Below are positions 1 to 15,200 of a stretch of DNA of 64,000 bases, piece after piece. A program made the position numbers and the translations under genes. Where the stretch lies: NCBI GenBank assembly GCA_024734495.1, contig JALMQS010000681.1:9065576-9129575 (forward strand), in the 5' to 3' direction. The DNA is from Forficula auricularia (lineage: Eukaryota > Arthropoda > Insecta > Dermaptera > Forficulidae). Under the pieces are notes generated by a model. It searched no databases. It was not told the origin of the DNA and saw only the letters and a program-made list of their open reading frames with translations. Numbering within the stretch: position 1 is the first letter of the stretch; each line of letters opens with the position of its first letter.

Positions 1-95
1 GGAACGCGTGGTCGAGAAATTAATTGGGATGTATCTAATGGTTGATCCTCGTTATTATCATATTCCGCACAAATCAAACTAGTCGGATAAAGAAA
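1..95 (-). CDS. klhl10: klhl10 exon, BACK-Kelch linker (runs off left edge)
   Basis: A polypyrimidine tract and cag acceptor (97-96) precede an exon that continues in phase 0 from the exon at 464-172. It reads [18 protein letters not shown], then a SRPRVP string that matches the conserved RPRLP just before the first Kelch repeat in KLHL10. It is open to the window edge. Confidence 0.75.
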
Positions 96-3000
96 CTGGA
101 AAGAAAAAATATATTTTTGGTTAATGTTATTGGATAGTATAATCATATTTTTAGTAACTAAATAAATTAACCTGTTGAATTTGGGGGTTACTTGAAATGT
201 AATGATGTTGTAGAACGGATTCTTTAAAATAACGCATAGGCATCAAAACGAATCGGATGCAACTTAATAAGCCTTGCAGATGTTCAAGTCGATTTTCGGG
301 ATCCGCATTGATCCAACTAATGACTGCTTGAAAAACATGCTCTTCGTGTCGAACATTCAATTCATCATCAAGCAAAAGCGCTTGAAGATCTTCAAAAGAG
401 AGCTCAATGAATTCCGGACTGTTGAGAATAATATCTTCAAAATTGTGAAGTATGTATCTTCTTCCTAAATTATAGACAACACTTGTAAATAAATCAATCT
501 TTATTACTCGGCCTGCTTAGAGGTACAAGTCCTCGGTGGCTAGGTCAACAAAACATCAATACAAATTTACAGAAATTAATGAAACATCAATACAAATCAA
601 TTACAAGAAATTAACAATTAAGAAACAAAAAAAAAATAGAAATATATGCTCATTAACAAATAACATGATCATGGATTTTCATCAAAAGACAAAACGTAAT
701 TTAAATAATTCCGCGCAAAAACCCGGTACCAGCAAACGATGCATTAGCCATCCCATTTGCCATAAGTTGTTAAGGAAACCTGGTCAAAACCTTAACAAGG
801 ATGGTATGACCTCTCTCTACCTCAGCTAATCTCTGCTTGTGAGAACCAAATTAAATTTTGCACAACTCTAGGACATTAGGTCTTGACAAAATTTATAATT
901 GATTTAATCATAGGGGCAGAGGACTATAATCCCAAGTAGTAACAGACAGACTGTTCCACAAATCAATGCCAGATCCTACAAATGAATGTAAACCGATATT
1001 TTTAAAGAATCTTGGCTTACGAATCTTTTTTCTATGATCAGCTCTACCTAAATAACTTGGTTCCTGAAATCTATTCGTTATTTCTTCCCAACTCCTAAAA
1101 CCCCTATACGCTTTGAAAATCCCTTTCATTTTAGCCCATTCCCTTCTCTCCAATAAGCTAGACCATCTTAATTCATTAATCATTAAAGTGACACTACTAA
1201 ACCTATCAAATTTACCAAAAACAAATCTAGCCACCCTCCTTTGTACAATATCAAATTTTCTCTCTAATCGTTGCGGATGTTTGTCCCAAACCACCGAACA
1301 ATACTCTAAATTAGGTCTCACATAAGTTAAATAAACTTTGACTTAACTTCTCTAAATGTACCCTTCAAAATATATTCAACTTATATTGCCTTTTACCTAA
1401 TCACCATTTGATGTTAGGCTTATACAATGAAGCAGTGCTTGCTAAACTTTTTAACCTTCTGAAAAAGCAGGGTCTATCAGGTAGGGGGGATAAGAGAGGT
1501 AGCTGGACCTACAAAGCTTCCAGAAAAATCTATAATTCAATAAATGTTAAATATAGGGTGGGGCATAAGATCTCCCATATTTTGAAGAGGTAGATATAAA
1601 AAATGTAAAAATACAACTAGAAAAAACTGAATATATTTTTGAAAAGAAGATAAAATAATTTTTTTTAAATGTTTTTTAAACATTATATCAGACAAAAAAA
1701 TGGGTGGGGGGAGGTTAAAAATGAAAAGCCTTTTCAACTAAACTCAACCAAATTTTGTATACATATTTTGTGGACCCACAGAAGGCTAGAAATTAAAAAA
1801 ACTGACCACCCAAAATGGGGTGAGGGTCCAAATATGAAAATTCTAGCCCTTTCAACCAAACTGTGTATACAAAATTTTGTCTAGTTTTGTCGAAAGGGCT
1901 AGAATTTTCATTTTCGATCCTCCCCCATTTTGGCGTGCTTAGTTTTTGCATTTCTAGCCTTCTCCACTGAATAGACTATACAAAATTTGGTTGATTTTGG
2001 TCGAAAGAGGAAATAATTTCTCTTTTTGACCGCCCCCTTTTTTTGTCTGATATAAAATGTTTAAAACACATTTAAAAAAATATTTTATGTTCTTTTCAAA
2101 AATATATTCAATTTTTTTCTAGTTAGATTTTTTGATTTTTTTATACCTCATCAAAATGTGGGAGATCTTTATGCCCCACTCTGGACAATTCTTTTTATTC
2201 TCTTGTCAAGGGCTCTATTTTAAATTTTGAAGTTGGTCAAAAATATGAGTTTCCCCGGGCCTAGCATTTTCTCTGAAAGACACTGCACATAACTATATTA
2301 GGTTTTTTCTTGATAGCTTGTTTTGGTTTATCAATTACTAATAAATTCATTAGATAAATCTTAAAAACATCTTAAATAAAACGGATTAGACTTACCTTTT
2401 TTGGCTAATTCGTGGCAAAAATAATGACTAGAGAATTTGTAAATTCCGAGACAATTTTCGGGACGCATTTCATGAAGAAGATATCGACAACATAATTCAA
2501 CTACACCAAGAATTTCGTAGCTATCAGCCGCTGGCAAAAGCCACTGGACATTCTGAACTGAGTGACATCGCAACGGCCGGTGTAGACATAATCAAGAAGC
2601 AGCTGCAGGACGTTGGAGGAGATGTCCAAGGAAACATCGGTGCGCTCTTGTTCACCCCCTTTGCGTAATGAATTCACAAAGAGTGCCTTAAAATTATTTG
2701 GTTGTTATTTATTCAGAATTTGTATTAAATATCCACACTTAATATATTTTTGGCAAATGCAACTTTTTGATTGGTTGAATTATAGTCGTCTATGTAGTTT
2801 TTGACTAGGCTGAATTACGGTTTCAAAACAGTAGTTATGTCTCGTTTATTTCTGTTTTTGGCAACTGTTGTATTATCGTTAAATTATAGTCGCAAAGATT
2901 ATAATGCAATCGTTACAAATAGGTTGTAGCCAACATTTGAGACACTCGATTTGCAACTGCTAATTTATAATTTTATATTTCTTTGATTTTGTCAATATAA

Positions 3001-3199
3001 TGAATAATTACCCAATTTAATAATAATACTTGAGCAAGAGTGCGAGTGCGGCTTCACGATTTTTTTTTTTTTGTGAAACCTACCTCGCATCCTGCTCAAG
3101 TTTTATTATTATGCTTGAAAGCGTTTCTCCTAGAACCAACACTCAACTCTCTAAAATTTAATAATTTTGCACAATTCTTTAATAAGAACAATAATCAAC

Positions 3200-3283
<84 letters not shown>

Positions 3284-6200
3284 GCTGATTATTGTATATT
3301 ATTAAAGAATTGTGTAATTATTCATTATATTAATCAAATCAAAGAAATATAAAATTATAAATAAACAGTTGCAAATCGGTGACAAAAATGTTGGAGACAA
3401 CCTGTTTGAAACGGTTGCATTATAATCTTTGCGACTATAATTTAACGATAATACAACAGTTGCAAAACGGAAAAACGAGACATAACTACCGTTTTGAAAC
3501 CGTAATTCAGCCTAATTAAAACTATATAATGACTATAATTCAACCAATCAAAAAAGTTGCATTTGGGTTTTATTTTGGTCTCTGTGCTATACGGGAGGCG
3601 ATCGCAATACTTCACATTATATTCTCTAAATTCTATATCATTACATGAAATAGAATACTAGCTGGAGAAGCCCGCCTCTGGCCACCTACAGCCCACCCCG
3701 GCACCACACCCCCGCACCCAGTTTTTAAATTTCTAGCCCCCTAGAGGCCCACAGATTATGTATACAAAATTTGGTTGAGTTTGCTCCAAGGGCAAGAATT
3801 TTCATTTTTTGACCCCCCCCCCATTTTGGATGGTTAGTTTTTGCATTTCTAGCTTTCTAGTGGCCCACAGATTATGTATACAAAATTTGGTTGAGTTTGG
3901 TCCAACATGAATCAACTTTATAGATCAAGAGCCCACGACGGCCAGACCTTCGTTATTTTATAAAAGCTCAAGTTTTTCTGTGCATGTACCCTAGACAGGT
4001 AAGAATGACTGGAGCGACTATAGAGTCGGTTGTAGTTACTTTGGCAGGTAACAGGTAATAAAGGTGTATAAAATAGTACTTTAAATTCGTTAAAGTATAA
4101 AGCTCAATTTTTTATATTTTCTTCGGGATAACTTTAGAAATCTCGTCATCCATTGCCGGACACTTATGACAGTTGCTACCCCCTGCCAGACACCTCTAAA
4201 CTTTGTTAAACAACTCAAGCTTGAGTGGTTTGCATAAAAGAATTTAGTCTTTTTGATTTTTAAGTCGATTCTTCTACCATATCGTTTTCAGTAGAAGGTT
4301 GCCATTAATAGTCAAAACAACAAAAATGGAATGCAATAAGGTTATTCCTCTAGTATTAGATAAGAATCGATGGTTATTTTTGATTTTAAGTCGATTCCTT
4401 CATGTTCTCACCAATGGTTATCAATAATAACCGAAATGTCAAAAATCTATGTAAAAACTATTTAAACTGTCCGCCTATTGAGGTAACATTTTTTATAGGT
4501 CTCCAAGTAACATATTTAAAATTTATCTTTATATTATAACGAAAGTATAATTATAATTTATTAAAGTTTAGGGGTGTCTGTGTAGCGGGTAGCAACTGTC
4601 ATAAGTGTCCGGCAATGGATGACGAGATTTCTAAAGTTATCCCGAAGAAAATATAAAAAAATTGAGCTTTATACTTTTAACGAATTTAAAGTACTATTTA
4701 TACACCTTTATTACCTGTTACTGCCAAAGTAGCCACAACCCAAACTCTATAGTCGCTGGTCGTTCTTACCTGTCTAGGGGACATGCACTGAAAAACTTTC
4801 AGCTTTTATAAAATAACTGAAGGTCTGGCCGTCGTGGCTCTGCGCAATAGTTAAATTATTTTTTATCAAAATTTTATTAACCCTTTTTCAAAAATTAAAG
4901 AGAAAATGTATTATATAATCATCAAATAAGATATTTAAAAATCAGACGACTCATTACAACATTATACAACAACAATTTCGAGTAAAGAATTATCAAAGGA
5001 GAAAGACAGAGGGGAAAAGAGGAGTTCTAGTCTCTGTGAAATCATAGAGATAAAGGATGGCTGTTAATGGCATTTGTTCTATTTCTATTTGAATTCTGGA
5101 AAGTAAAAAGTGTGTTGAGACTTAAGATTTAAGAAAAACTAGGCTGCGATATGAGGGAATCCAGTTGACTTTACTAATTTGTCAGAACAAGTTCCATGTA
5201 AGTACTTTACTTTACATATCCCACAAATAGAGCTGGGGACTTTAAAAATATTGTATTTGGATTTCAAAATACGATTTCTGCAGATTATTTCTGTATTTCA
5301 AATAACATACTTATAATCTATATTTTATAATAAATATTTATGACTTTTCCATGGCTATATAATAAAAAATATTTTTTAGATTATAGTATGGATCGATTGG
5401 AAGATATTCATCAATTGAAAAGTTTAGGAGGGAACCCGCACAATCGGAAGTGTTAATGATATAAACAAACAACGCTTCGAAAACTATTTGTGTTCAAAGT
5501 GATTCTGTGCTCCTCTTCGAAAATGTAAGTCGTAGCATTTCAGCGCAGTTATCTCATCTCTTCCATTTATATGTTTCAATTACCGGTCTATTCGTCTATT
5601 TATCTCAATATTTGCTTAATTTTTCGTAGTCTCTCTGATCTGAATTGAAAAAAAATTACTCGAAAAATGATTTTTTTTTTTTTGTAGCTCTAGTAGCCAA
5701 GCAGGCTGATGATCTGGAATATTTTTCCATCCAAAAGGAGAACTGGCATTCTGGTCCGAAATTTTTAACATACCTAAGTGGCCTGCAACAATACATATCT
5801 ATTAAATGTCTGAAATATTTATATTAGACTGAAGATTAAGACAAAGCCTTCCAAACTATAATCTTGAATAAATAAAAAAAAAAAATTATATTAATTTAGG
5901 GTGACTATACTCGTATGTCTCGTGTTTTTGAGTTCAGTCAGTCTTGTGTTTTCTCAAAACCTGTGAAGACTTCCGCTTTTTAATAATGCCCTTCCTCTTT
6001 GAGAAAGACAAACTGATAAAAATATATATTCCTCAAAAAAAAAATGTACTTGAATTATTAGATATTATCGTCCTCGGTTTAATTTAAAGATCTAAATTAT
6101 TGTGCAAAAGAACACTTATTTACTGTTTAAGTAAGGTTTCGTTCTTTTTGATTTTTATACTTATTTTTTTCATTTGAGATATGTACATATTAGAGTTACT

Positions 6201-9200
6201 TAACAAGAGAATTTTATGGAAGTTTACCTATATATTAAAATAAATTGTACACAATTGTAGTAGCCTCTCAATTTTCTTTATGTTATGTATATTAGGGTGG
6301 CCCTTATTTTGGGTATTTTCGAATTTTTGCGCTCGCAGGGGCTCATATGGTTCGAAATAAATAAAAAATATCCCCCAAGTTTCAACCCCCTATCTCAATT
6401 TTAACTTGTGCCTCAGAGCGATATAAGTTTCCCATCTAAATAACATGGGGTTTTTGGCATTGAACGATCAATTTTTTATTCCGGCCAAAGCAATGGTTTA
6501 AAAAATTTGAAACTCTGTAGACTTTATCCTTATAATAGTAGCTACCCTTCAGAATTTTTACATATTTGTAGCTATTATAATTTTGGAGTCTATAACTTAC
6601 TAACACTAAGGGCCGGTTGTATGTTGCAAAGTAAAAGCTTTTTACCACTAACCAAGGGTAGCAGGTAACGGAGGGGCTGGAATGGCCAATCAGATGACAT
6701 GAACTTTCAGTGCCTGTCATCTGATTGGCCATCCCAGCCCCTCCATTTACCAGCTACCCTTGGTTAGTGGTAAAAAGCATTTACTTTGCGACATACAACC
6801 GGTCCCTAAGATATGGCAGTATTTTATCTAGCTGTAACTCTAAAATTATAATAACTAAAAACTCTGAAGGATAGCTACTGTTATAAGGGTGAAGTTTACA
6901 GAGTTTTAATTTTTTTGAAATATTACTTTGGCCGGAATAGGGGATTGATCGTTCAATGCCAAAAACCCCATGTTATTGAAGGAGACAATAAAAGAGTGTG
7001 TCTTCTGCTAGAATTATAAATTTTATTTATTTATAACGAGACTATAGTTTCGAGGGCTTTGCCCTCTTCATCAGTCTATTACAATGGATTCACAGGAATT
7101 AATTTATTGAGACTATAGTTTCGAGGTTGCCCTCTTCATCAGTCTATTACAATGGATTCACAGGAATTAATTTATGAATCCATTGTAATAGACTGATGAA
7201 GAGGGTAAAGCCCTTGAATCTATAGTCTCGTTATAAATAAATAAAATTTATAATTCCGGCAGAAGACACACTCTTTTATTGTCTCCTTCAATATATAAAA
7301 ATTCTGCTACTCTCGGCACAAACACTTTATATTTAACCCCATGTTATATAGATGGGAAACTTGCATCGCTCTGAGGCACAGGTTAAAATTGAGATAGAGA
7401 CTTGAAACTTGGAAAATATTTTTTTTTATTTATTTCGAACCATATGAGTCTCTGCGAGCGTGAAAATTCGAAAATACCCAAAATAAGGGCCACCCTAATG
7501 TATATATTATTTTTATTTTTTTAATAACCAAAATTTAATTATTTTTTTAATAAAAGATTATTCGTTATGTATGACAGCTGAATCTTGTCAAGATTTCGAA
7601 CGGTCGTCAAAAAATTTTTCTAGTGCCAAAATATTTGTATTTTTCTAAACGGATAAAAGATAAGTTTTTGAGCTTTCTAACTTAAGAATTAATTGCAGAA
7701 AAATATCGGATTATTATTTAAGGAGCTAACTTATAACTAATGAGCTGAAATTTGGCACCCATATTTGTGTTAATAAACTGCACCTCTGTACCAAGTTACA
7801 GCTCAAATTGACTGACAAGAAATTGCCAAATCACTAAAGTTTGTAGAAATCATACCGGGACTTGAAACTTTTTATTTCAAAATATAGTCACCCTATATTT
7901 ATTAAGATTATATAATTTATTATTTATCCCTTATATGACTTTTATATGGAAAGGCTGAAATCTCGTAATTCCTAGTTATCTAATAGGCACAGTTTTTTTG
8001 CCGGTCACTCGGATAAAAGTTCAATATTAAATGCCGGTTCTCCTTTATTATATATCTATGTGTTGATATAATAATTATATTATTTTTTATCTATGTTCAT
8101 TATAAATATTTTTTCATTCACTGTCACTTAAGTCGCTATTAAGGATGTCGGGTGCCAGTTACCATGTCTATAATTTTTAAAATATATTATAAAATTATAG
8201 ATTTATATTTTTAGTGAAATATAGTTAACGGGGGAATTAAATGTATTCTTATTCTTATGGGAGAATAGATTTTGTTTTCCCTATAACTTTCTGCTAATAG
8301 ATGTCAAGACGGGTGAATTGACTTGATTTTACCATAGAGTAATATGGAGTGGAAGGCTACCGTAAATCGAAAAAGCGCTCTCTAGCGACTGCAGGGTGAA
8401 AACTCTTAGTTCTTAAGAGTTATCCAAAGATCATAGAACATTCAAAGCCTTTGTCATAGATAAAAGATACATACCCTTTATGTTATATATATAGTATATA
8501 AGCGGATTTTTTTACTCTTGATAATATAATCAAAATTTGCCCCGAAGAGAGCGGTTTCCGCCATTTTATTGCCCAATGGTTTCGCCCTGGTGCCTTCCAC
8601 TCTATATTACTCTATGGATTTTACATGAAATTATTAATTCTATGTATCACGTCTATCGTAATTTTCGACAATACTTGTTAATTCATTCAACAAGTTGTGA
8701 CATTGAAATCTTGAAAAGCAAATCATATATAATCACCCGACCTCAAGCAAATCATATATAATCACCCGACCTCCTTAATTTCAAAAATATTGTTTTTACT
8801 ATTATTACATAAATAATGAATTGCGAATTAATTCATTTTAAACTTTACTACATCGTATTTCTCTTAATGTTATATTCTGTTTGTTTTGTTCTGCATACTC
8901 TATATAATAATAAATTTAATAAGATAGAAAAATAAAAAAAATTGTCATCATTGTCAGTGTGCTAATGTTACTATTTTTCGCTTATTTTTTTTTTTTTTTG
9001 TAATATAATGCTGAAAAAGGTCACATGCTCTGACCGAAACTGTCCACCTAGTAATTTAATAAAAATTTACTACAATACTTAATGATATTTCTAATTTTTT
9101 TTCTTTCAATTTTCTCCAAATCCTTATTCTTCCCGTTATCATCAACTCGGCCTCTAATCTCTAATGCTTTTATCAATATTTTTCATTCCAAAGACCATTT

Positions 9201-12200
9201 AATATAAGATATGTCAGAAATAAGTTTTATGGGGAAGGGAGAGAAGGCTGATAACATATCAATAAAATACTAACATATTTGGAAGAAAAAGTGAAACTTT
9301 TTCAAGACTCTGTACGCTATTTGCAGTTTCGATGAATTAATATTTTTAAGGACGTTCCCTAATATAGCTCAGATGCAGTTCGCTCTTTCCCCTACTCTCA
9401 CATGCGCAGAAAGGAAAAAATATTTTCACTGCGTCGTTTCTCGGATCTGGCAACATTCCATTCTTACCGAAGCTGAAAGACAAAGAATAAAAAAAAACAC
9501 TCAGCTCAATGCGAAATTTCAGATGAGAACAGTATAGTTAGGTTGAGAGAATTAGCTCAAAATCTCAAATGCACCAGCTGCAGAAGTTTTTTAGATATGG
9601 AAAAATTGAGTGATTTTAGTGCGACGTTGCCAAGTCGCCATCTCTCAATTGCCTCAAATAAAAACTATCAAAAGTACCTAACGAATACCGCTTGATACAA
9701 TTATTTTAACAGAAAAATATTTGTTATATCTTCAGTTAATGATTCTCAGTTTTTCAAAATAATTTCAAGAAAATTATGATTGTTATTTAATGAAACAGTC
9801 GCTTTAACATCAATCGGGATAGGCTTCGCGTGATAAATATGAAAATTTCAATGGTTAATATTTATAAATTTAGTGCCACAAGGACTATTGAAAATTTCTA
9901 CGTATAAAGGACACTTATAAATAGGTGTATTCAAACTTTTAAAAGGATTGCAAGAAAACCGATTTATTAGGGAACGTCCTTAAATTATATTCATTTCAAT
10001 TAATATTATCTTAGCTAGAGTCAAAAGGCCAGAATAATAGAAATTAATCTCTACTAGTCTCAAACAGATCTGGACTTGTATTTGGCATCCTTGCAATACC
10101 TTAGCTCTAAAAGAAAAAATAATCTATGCGTGGCCTTTTTAGTAATTTTCCTAGATCAGATTCAAATTAATGAATCGCTCACTCGTATATTTATTAAATA
10201 ATAAAAAAAAGCAAAAACTTATTTACGCTAGAGACGACCTTAAAAGTAATTACTAATAAACATAAATTGTTCATTTATGCCTGTATTATAAATACTAGTA
10301 CATCACCTGAAAAACTCACTAAACTCATTGGAAAAATGATTTTTTGAAAGAGAAGTTCTTGAGCCAGAGAGCTCAAAATCTAAACAGTTCTCCACATTGG
10401 AAATACAACATTTTAGCACAAGAATGAACTTTTTACGACTTTTTGTTGTTAAGGTATCGTGGGTATTTGAATCCAGATAAAGGCAGTAAAAATCATGGTT
10501 GAAAAGCACTTTTCTCCACGCTCCAGACATTTTTCAAACCTTTGAGCAAAAAAAAAAAAACAATTTGAAATTTCAATACTAGGCACGCCCGACAGACAGG
10601 CTTCGTCTGCCCTCCGAGAGTACCGAGTAATATTTATTCTTCAATTATTAATCGGGAATCATTGGCTATTTTTGATATACCAAGTCTCTAAGTTTTAAGC
10701 AGTGATTAGCACGAATGGTCGAAACTTCAAAAATGCAATTTAAAATGTTTATTCCTTCCCTATTAGTCGAGAATTGGAAACCATCCTCAAAAATTAAATA
10801 GTTAAGGGTACTCACCCCCTTTTGTTGGGGAAAGGGGACCACAAAAATATATTCACGCTCTTTTCGTTCTTAGTAATTTTAAATTGTATTAAGGTAGTTG
10901 TTTCGCGACAATACTATCAAAAAGTTAATGCTAGAGTATATAGAACAGACAATAAGGATTCATATTTCATAAGCCCAAAAATTTGTGCTCTTTATGTACC
11001 ACTACTAGCCAATCCAGTGTTCGTTTGACAAATCTGGCAACACTGTCCGAGCTTGTATATATTTTATCATAGAAATGTCAGATAAAGTACATTATAAAGG
11101 AAGATTTATAAAACAAAAAGTTCTTAATAAGCGATTGAAAGCTGTTGCGGCAATGGCTGATGCGAAAAAACGTCAAAAAAGTACTAAAGTTAACCCACTT
11201 TTTAGGTTAAATAAATGCGTTGTTGCCAGCTTGATTTTAGTGTAAATTTTTCATTATTATCTCAGAAACTGTGTTGTAACTATGAATTAAAATTTTCTTA
11301 AAAAATGTATTAGTTATTGTATAATGTTGGTTTAGTTTTTTATAAAAATGGTAAGAAGAGTTTCTTAATTATAATTAAATATGTATGTAAACTTTCCGAT
11401 ATCGCGTATAGTGCAATATATAAGAGTCTGAAAAACTCTATCTTTGGAATTTAATATCTCCGGAAATATATTGTTCATAAATTTCGTTTTGCCACGAATC
11501 GATGCAGAAGTATTTAAATAATAATCTGTCTAAATTTCGAAAAAATCCTAAGAAAATCCATATGGTGAAACAACTACTTTAAATCCTGTAAAAAACATCT
11601 TTTTATAGGAAATATTAGATTAAAGGTAGTTAACTCTTTTAAGGTCTTAAAGAGTGATCAGACAATTTAAATTAGTAAATTTAATTAATTATACCCGAGT
11701 TTTTTATCCAATTTTTTTAAGTACTTAAATTGTAAAAATTTTAGAAAAAATAAAAACCGACTTCAAAAAATTAAGTGCAACAAATATAAAAATACACTAA
11801 AAGGTATAAAATAATTATTATCTTATTTAGTTACAACTAAACGACGAAATATTAACACGAAATTACTTTTTAAAGTCGGTGCCAAACAAACTATACCTAT
11901 AAGCGAGCGTACCCGCCAAACGTACTAAGTAAGATCCGTCGAGTGCGATTCATAAAAGGTATATGTTTGGCACCAACTTCAAAAAGTAATTTCGTGTTAA
12001 TATTTCGTCGTTTAGTTGTAACTAAATAAGATAATAATTATTTTATACCTTTAGTGTATTTTTATATTTGTTGCATTTAATTTTTTGAAGTCGGTTTTTA
12101 TTTTTTCTTAAAAAATTTTTATTTTTCTCTTTTTAGTGATGTTATTAATAGTGATTATATCATCAGAACTTGACCAAATTAATATGACACCATCCCTAAG

Positions 12201-15200
12201 ACACTCCCTTTCGGATAAAAAAAGAACCATCGAAATCGGTTCATAAACAAAGAGGTTAGGTCTAAACAAACTCTAATAAAAAAGGTCTAATACCTATGCG
12301 AAAAAATCGAAAAAAAAATGGGACCAATCGGAAGCTAGACTGGACCCAATGCAAAAAAAATTTTCAAAATCGGTTGACAATTGGCGGAGATATGAGGTAA
12401 CATAGGCACAAAAAAAAAAAAAAAAAAATTCAATCGAATAGAGAACCTCCTCCTTTTTTTGAAGTCGGTTAATAAAATTCCAGCTAACACTAGAAATGAA
12501 AAACTTAGATTGGTGTATTTTCCAGATAATGAAAAATATGGAATGTGGGACTTTTTGTGAAGTGAACGAGTTGGCATGGCAACTTTGCTGATACTACTCT
12601 TATAATCAACAAACTGGATTTCTGGAAGCTTTATATACAACTACCAAATTTGTTTTGAGTAAAACACTTGTTATATGTCTTAATATTTGTCTTAATGATA
12701 TTTATTTTTAATGGGATTGGAAAAAATTATTAATAAAATATAGATTTAATAATAAAATATTTATTTAAAATATAATAATAAATCTTATTTAATTTAAAAA
12801 TAAAAAAGTACTCATCTATTCAGACAATTTGTATCTTCAAATTTGTATTTTTTTTTCGTTTTTTTTTTTTTTTTTTTTTAAAGTAAAGTTTTAAGATAAA
12901 AATAAATAATGTCTTTTTTTTAATGTTTTAATTTGCTTTTTAATCATCATCAATTTCTGAAAAAAAATAAATAGATTTAGAAATCATTATATAATATTAA
13001 ATTATTAATTAAATAGAAATCATTTGTAAATTTATAAATTAAGAAATAAATAGTAAATTAGGGGGAAAAGTGAAAACTTTTCCAAGACTAGGTATTCTTG
13101 CAGCTAGGGGTAGAAAGTTAGCTATCTTAGCCCTAGAGCCGGCTTTGGCATATATTTAAATTTAAATATAATAAACTAAAAATTTACTTTGTGAATTAAT
13201 TAGCATGAATTCAAATGCACAATAATTAAAAATTTATTTATTTCTAATAGACTTTTAATGGGTATTAAAATAAATAAATTCAAAAACACCTGCTTAGTTG
13301 TTTCTGCTTGAAAATCTCAATAAATAAGCTGACGTGTTCTGATGTGGCCATCCACTGACTTTACCATACAACCTGGCCCCTCACTTATATTTAATAAAAT
13401 TATTTATAATCATGTAGGGGAGGGGGGTAAGTTTTTGCATTTTTAGACTCCTGGGGGCCCACTGATTATGTACTACAAAATTTGGTTGAGTTTGGTCAAA
13501 TGGGCTAGATATTAATTTTTCGACCCTGCACTCCCCTCCCCCCATTTTGGGCGGTTAGTTTTTGCATTTTTAGACTTCTGGGGTCCCACTAATTGTGTAT
13601 ACAAAATTTGGTTGAGTTTGCTCAAATGGCCTAGATTTTAATTTTTAACCCCCCTCCACCCCCTTAATTTTGGGTCGATATGCACCAAAATCTAATCAGC
13701 TCTTAATCTCAATGGACCAAAACTACGTGTGAAATTTGGTTTCGATATTCCCACTAGTTTTTGAGCTAGCTCGTCCACAAAATTTGCAACGCACAGACTA
13801 ACTAACTAACAGACAACCAGACAGACTAACAGACATTTTGACAAAACAATTATTATCTCGAAAAATATAATTTTTGTCGATGTTCTCTTATTAGAGCTTT
13901 TTTTGTAGAGCGAAAAAGCCATGATTTTGCTCAATTTTTTTTAATCAAAATAGTTTCAGTCGTTTTTGAGATATTTCAAAAAAAGAAGGAAAAAAACACT
14001 TTTTTTCATGCACGATTACAATACTTGACCATACCCTGTATGGCAAAGTAAAAAAGCACATTTTCTGCATGCATAATTCTCAATTGATAAAGGGATAATT
14101 TCTCTCAAAATGTTTTGATTTTTATTAAACATTTTGATATTGTTTTTATAAAAAATTCTATTTTTTTTTGCTTTTCGGCCTTTCTAGCCATACGCCAATT
14201 TACGATACTAATTATATTTTTTCTAAATTTGTCTCTACCCCCGGCGTTAGACTTTAGCTGGATGCTTCGAGTCAAATTCGGAACCCAGGTCCCCTGGTTA
14301 GCAGGCTGGCAGCGCTAACCCCTAGCCTATCTGACCCCCAAAAATTCTATTTATTTAATTGTTTCTAAAAGAACAATGGAAACTCATTTTTCGTGAAAAA
14401 AAATTTAAAGTTGAGAATTTTACTAATCTTTTCATTTAAAGATCCAAAAAGTAATTAAAACTTCTAGCATGACTTATTTATTTTTAGTTTAATCGTAATA
14501 TCTGCCACAACGTCAAAAAGTTTTACTCAACACGCGCACTAATTTTTTTTTCAATTCATAAGTACTTTCTAAGAACTATTCTTTATAAGACATCAAATAA
14601 ACAAAATACATGAATCAATTAGATCTAAAAAAACTTAAGCAGAGGCTACCCATTGGCTGAATCCTCTCCATTACTTAATTAAAAAAAAACTTAATAATTA
14701 TTTTTAACAATTATTCAACTTAATTATCAAATAATAATGATTAAATAATCAATTATTAAATAAATAATTATTAAATCGAAAAGTCACAACAATGAAGATA
14801 AGTGTTTATAATGATCTTAAAACTTCGTTATAACTCAGATTTAAGAGATTATTTTCTACTTAATAGAACTACTTAAAATTCTTGAGTTTAAAAAAGTTTA
14901 TTTCTCGTGTCAATCCAGTAGATAGTTATATTGTATTACTATAATAAAAATGGAGCATTTTTTTGTTGAAGACAGAATTAAAATGGTCTTAATTTATGCG
15001 GTGGATGTGGAGAAAGTGTTAGGGGCTGCCATTGAAATCGATGCCGAACTTTTCCTGATAGGAATACACCCTCACAAGCTTCATTTTATTGCGTTGTAAA
15101 ATCTGTTTAAAAAAAAAACAAAAAGGAAATGTAAAGGCTACGAAGAAACTGGAACAGGCCAAAATAATAAAATTGAAACTGGAATTCATCCAGAAGACTT

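Larger units (their letters stand above)
6977..7336. mobile_element. F1 hammerhead-bearing fold-back insertion (360 bp)
   Basis: Flanked by an exact 11-base direct repeat, CCCCATGTTAT (6966-6976 and 7337-7347). One end has the family block GCCGAGAGTAGCAG (inverted here). The centre has hammerhead-like cores in inverted orientation. Sister insertions are at 20233-20463, 53347-53732 and 58060-58682. The target duplication length suggests retrotransposition. Confidence 0.85.
6294..7498. mobile_element. DNA-transposon-like element, long TIRs starting AGGGTGGCCCTTATTTT
   Basis: The left end AGGGTGGCCCTTATTTTGGG and the right end are inverted repeats, and inversion extends about 280 bp inward. It is interrupted by a Harbinger-type MITE (6610-6806) and a hammerhead-bearing insertion (6977-7336). 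A second copy begins at 63571, lacks both insertions and so shows the empty sites. No transposase gene. Confidence 0.85.

Noticed and set aside
3040..3352. ORFs with long YI repeats
   Set aside because: Translation of the (TA)n microsatellite.
10303..10530. 75-codon ORF as a gene
   Set aside because: No recognised domain, no splice support, no relatives in the window. The length is expected by chance in this amount of sequence.
14950..15100. Plus-strand ORF starting [20 protein letters not shown]
   Set aside because: About 50 codons inside a fold-back element. I could not link it to a family, so no function is claimed.
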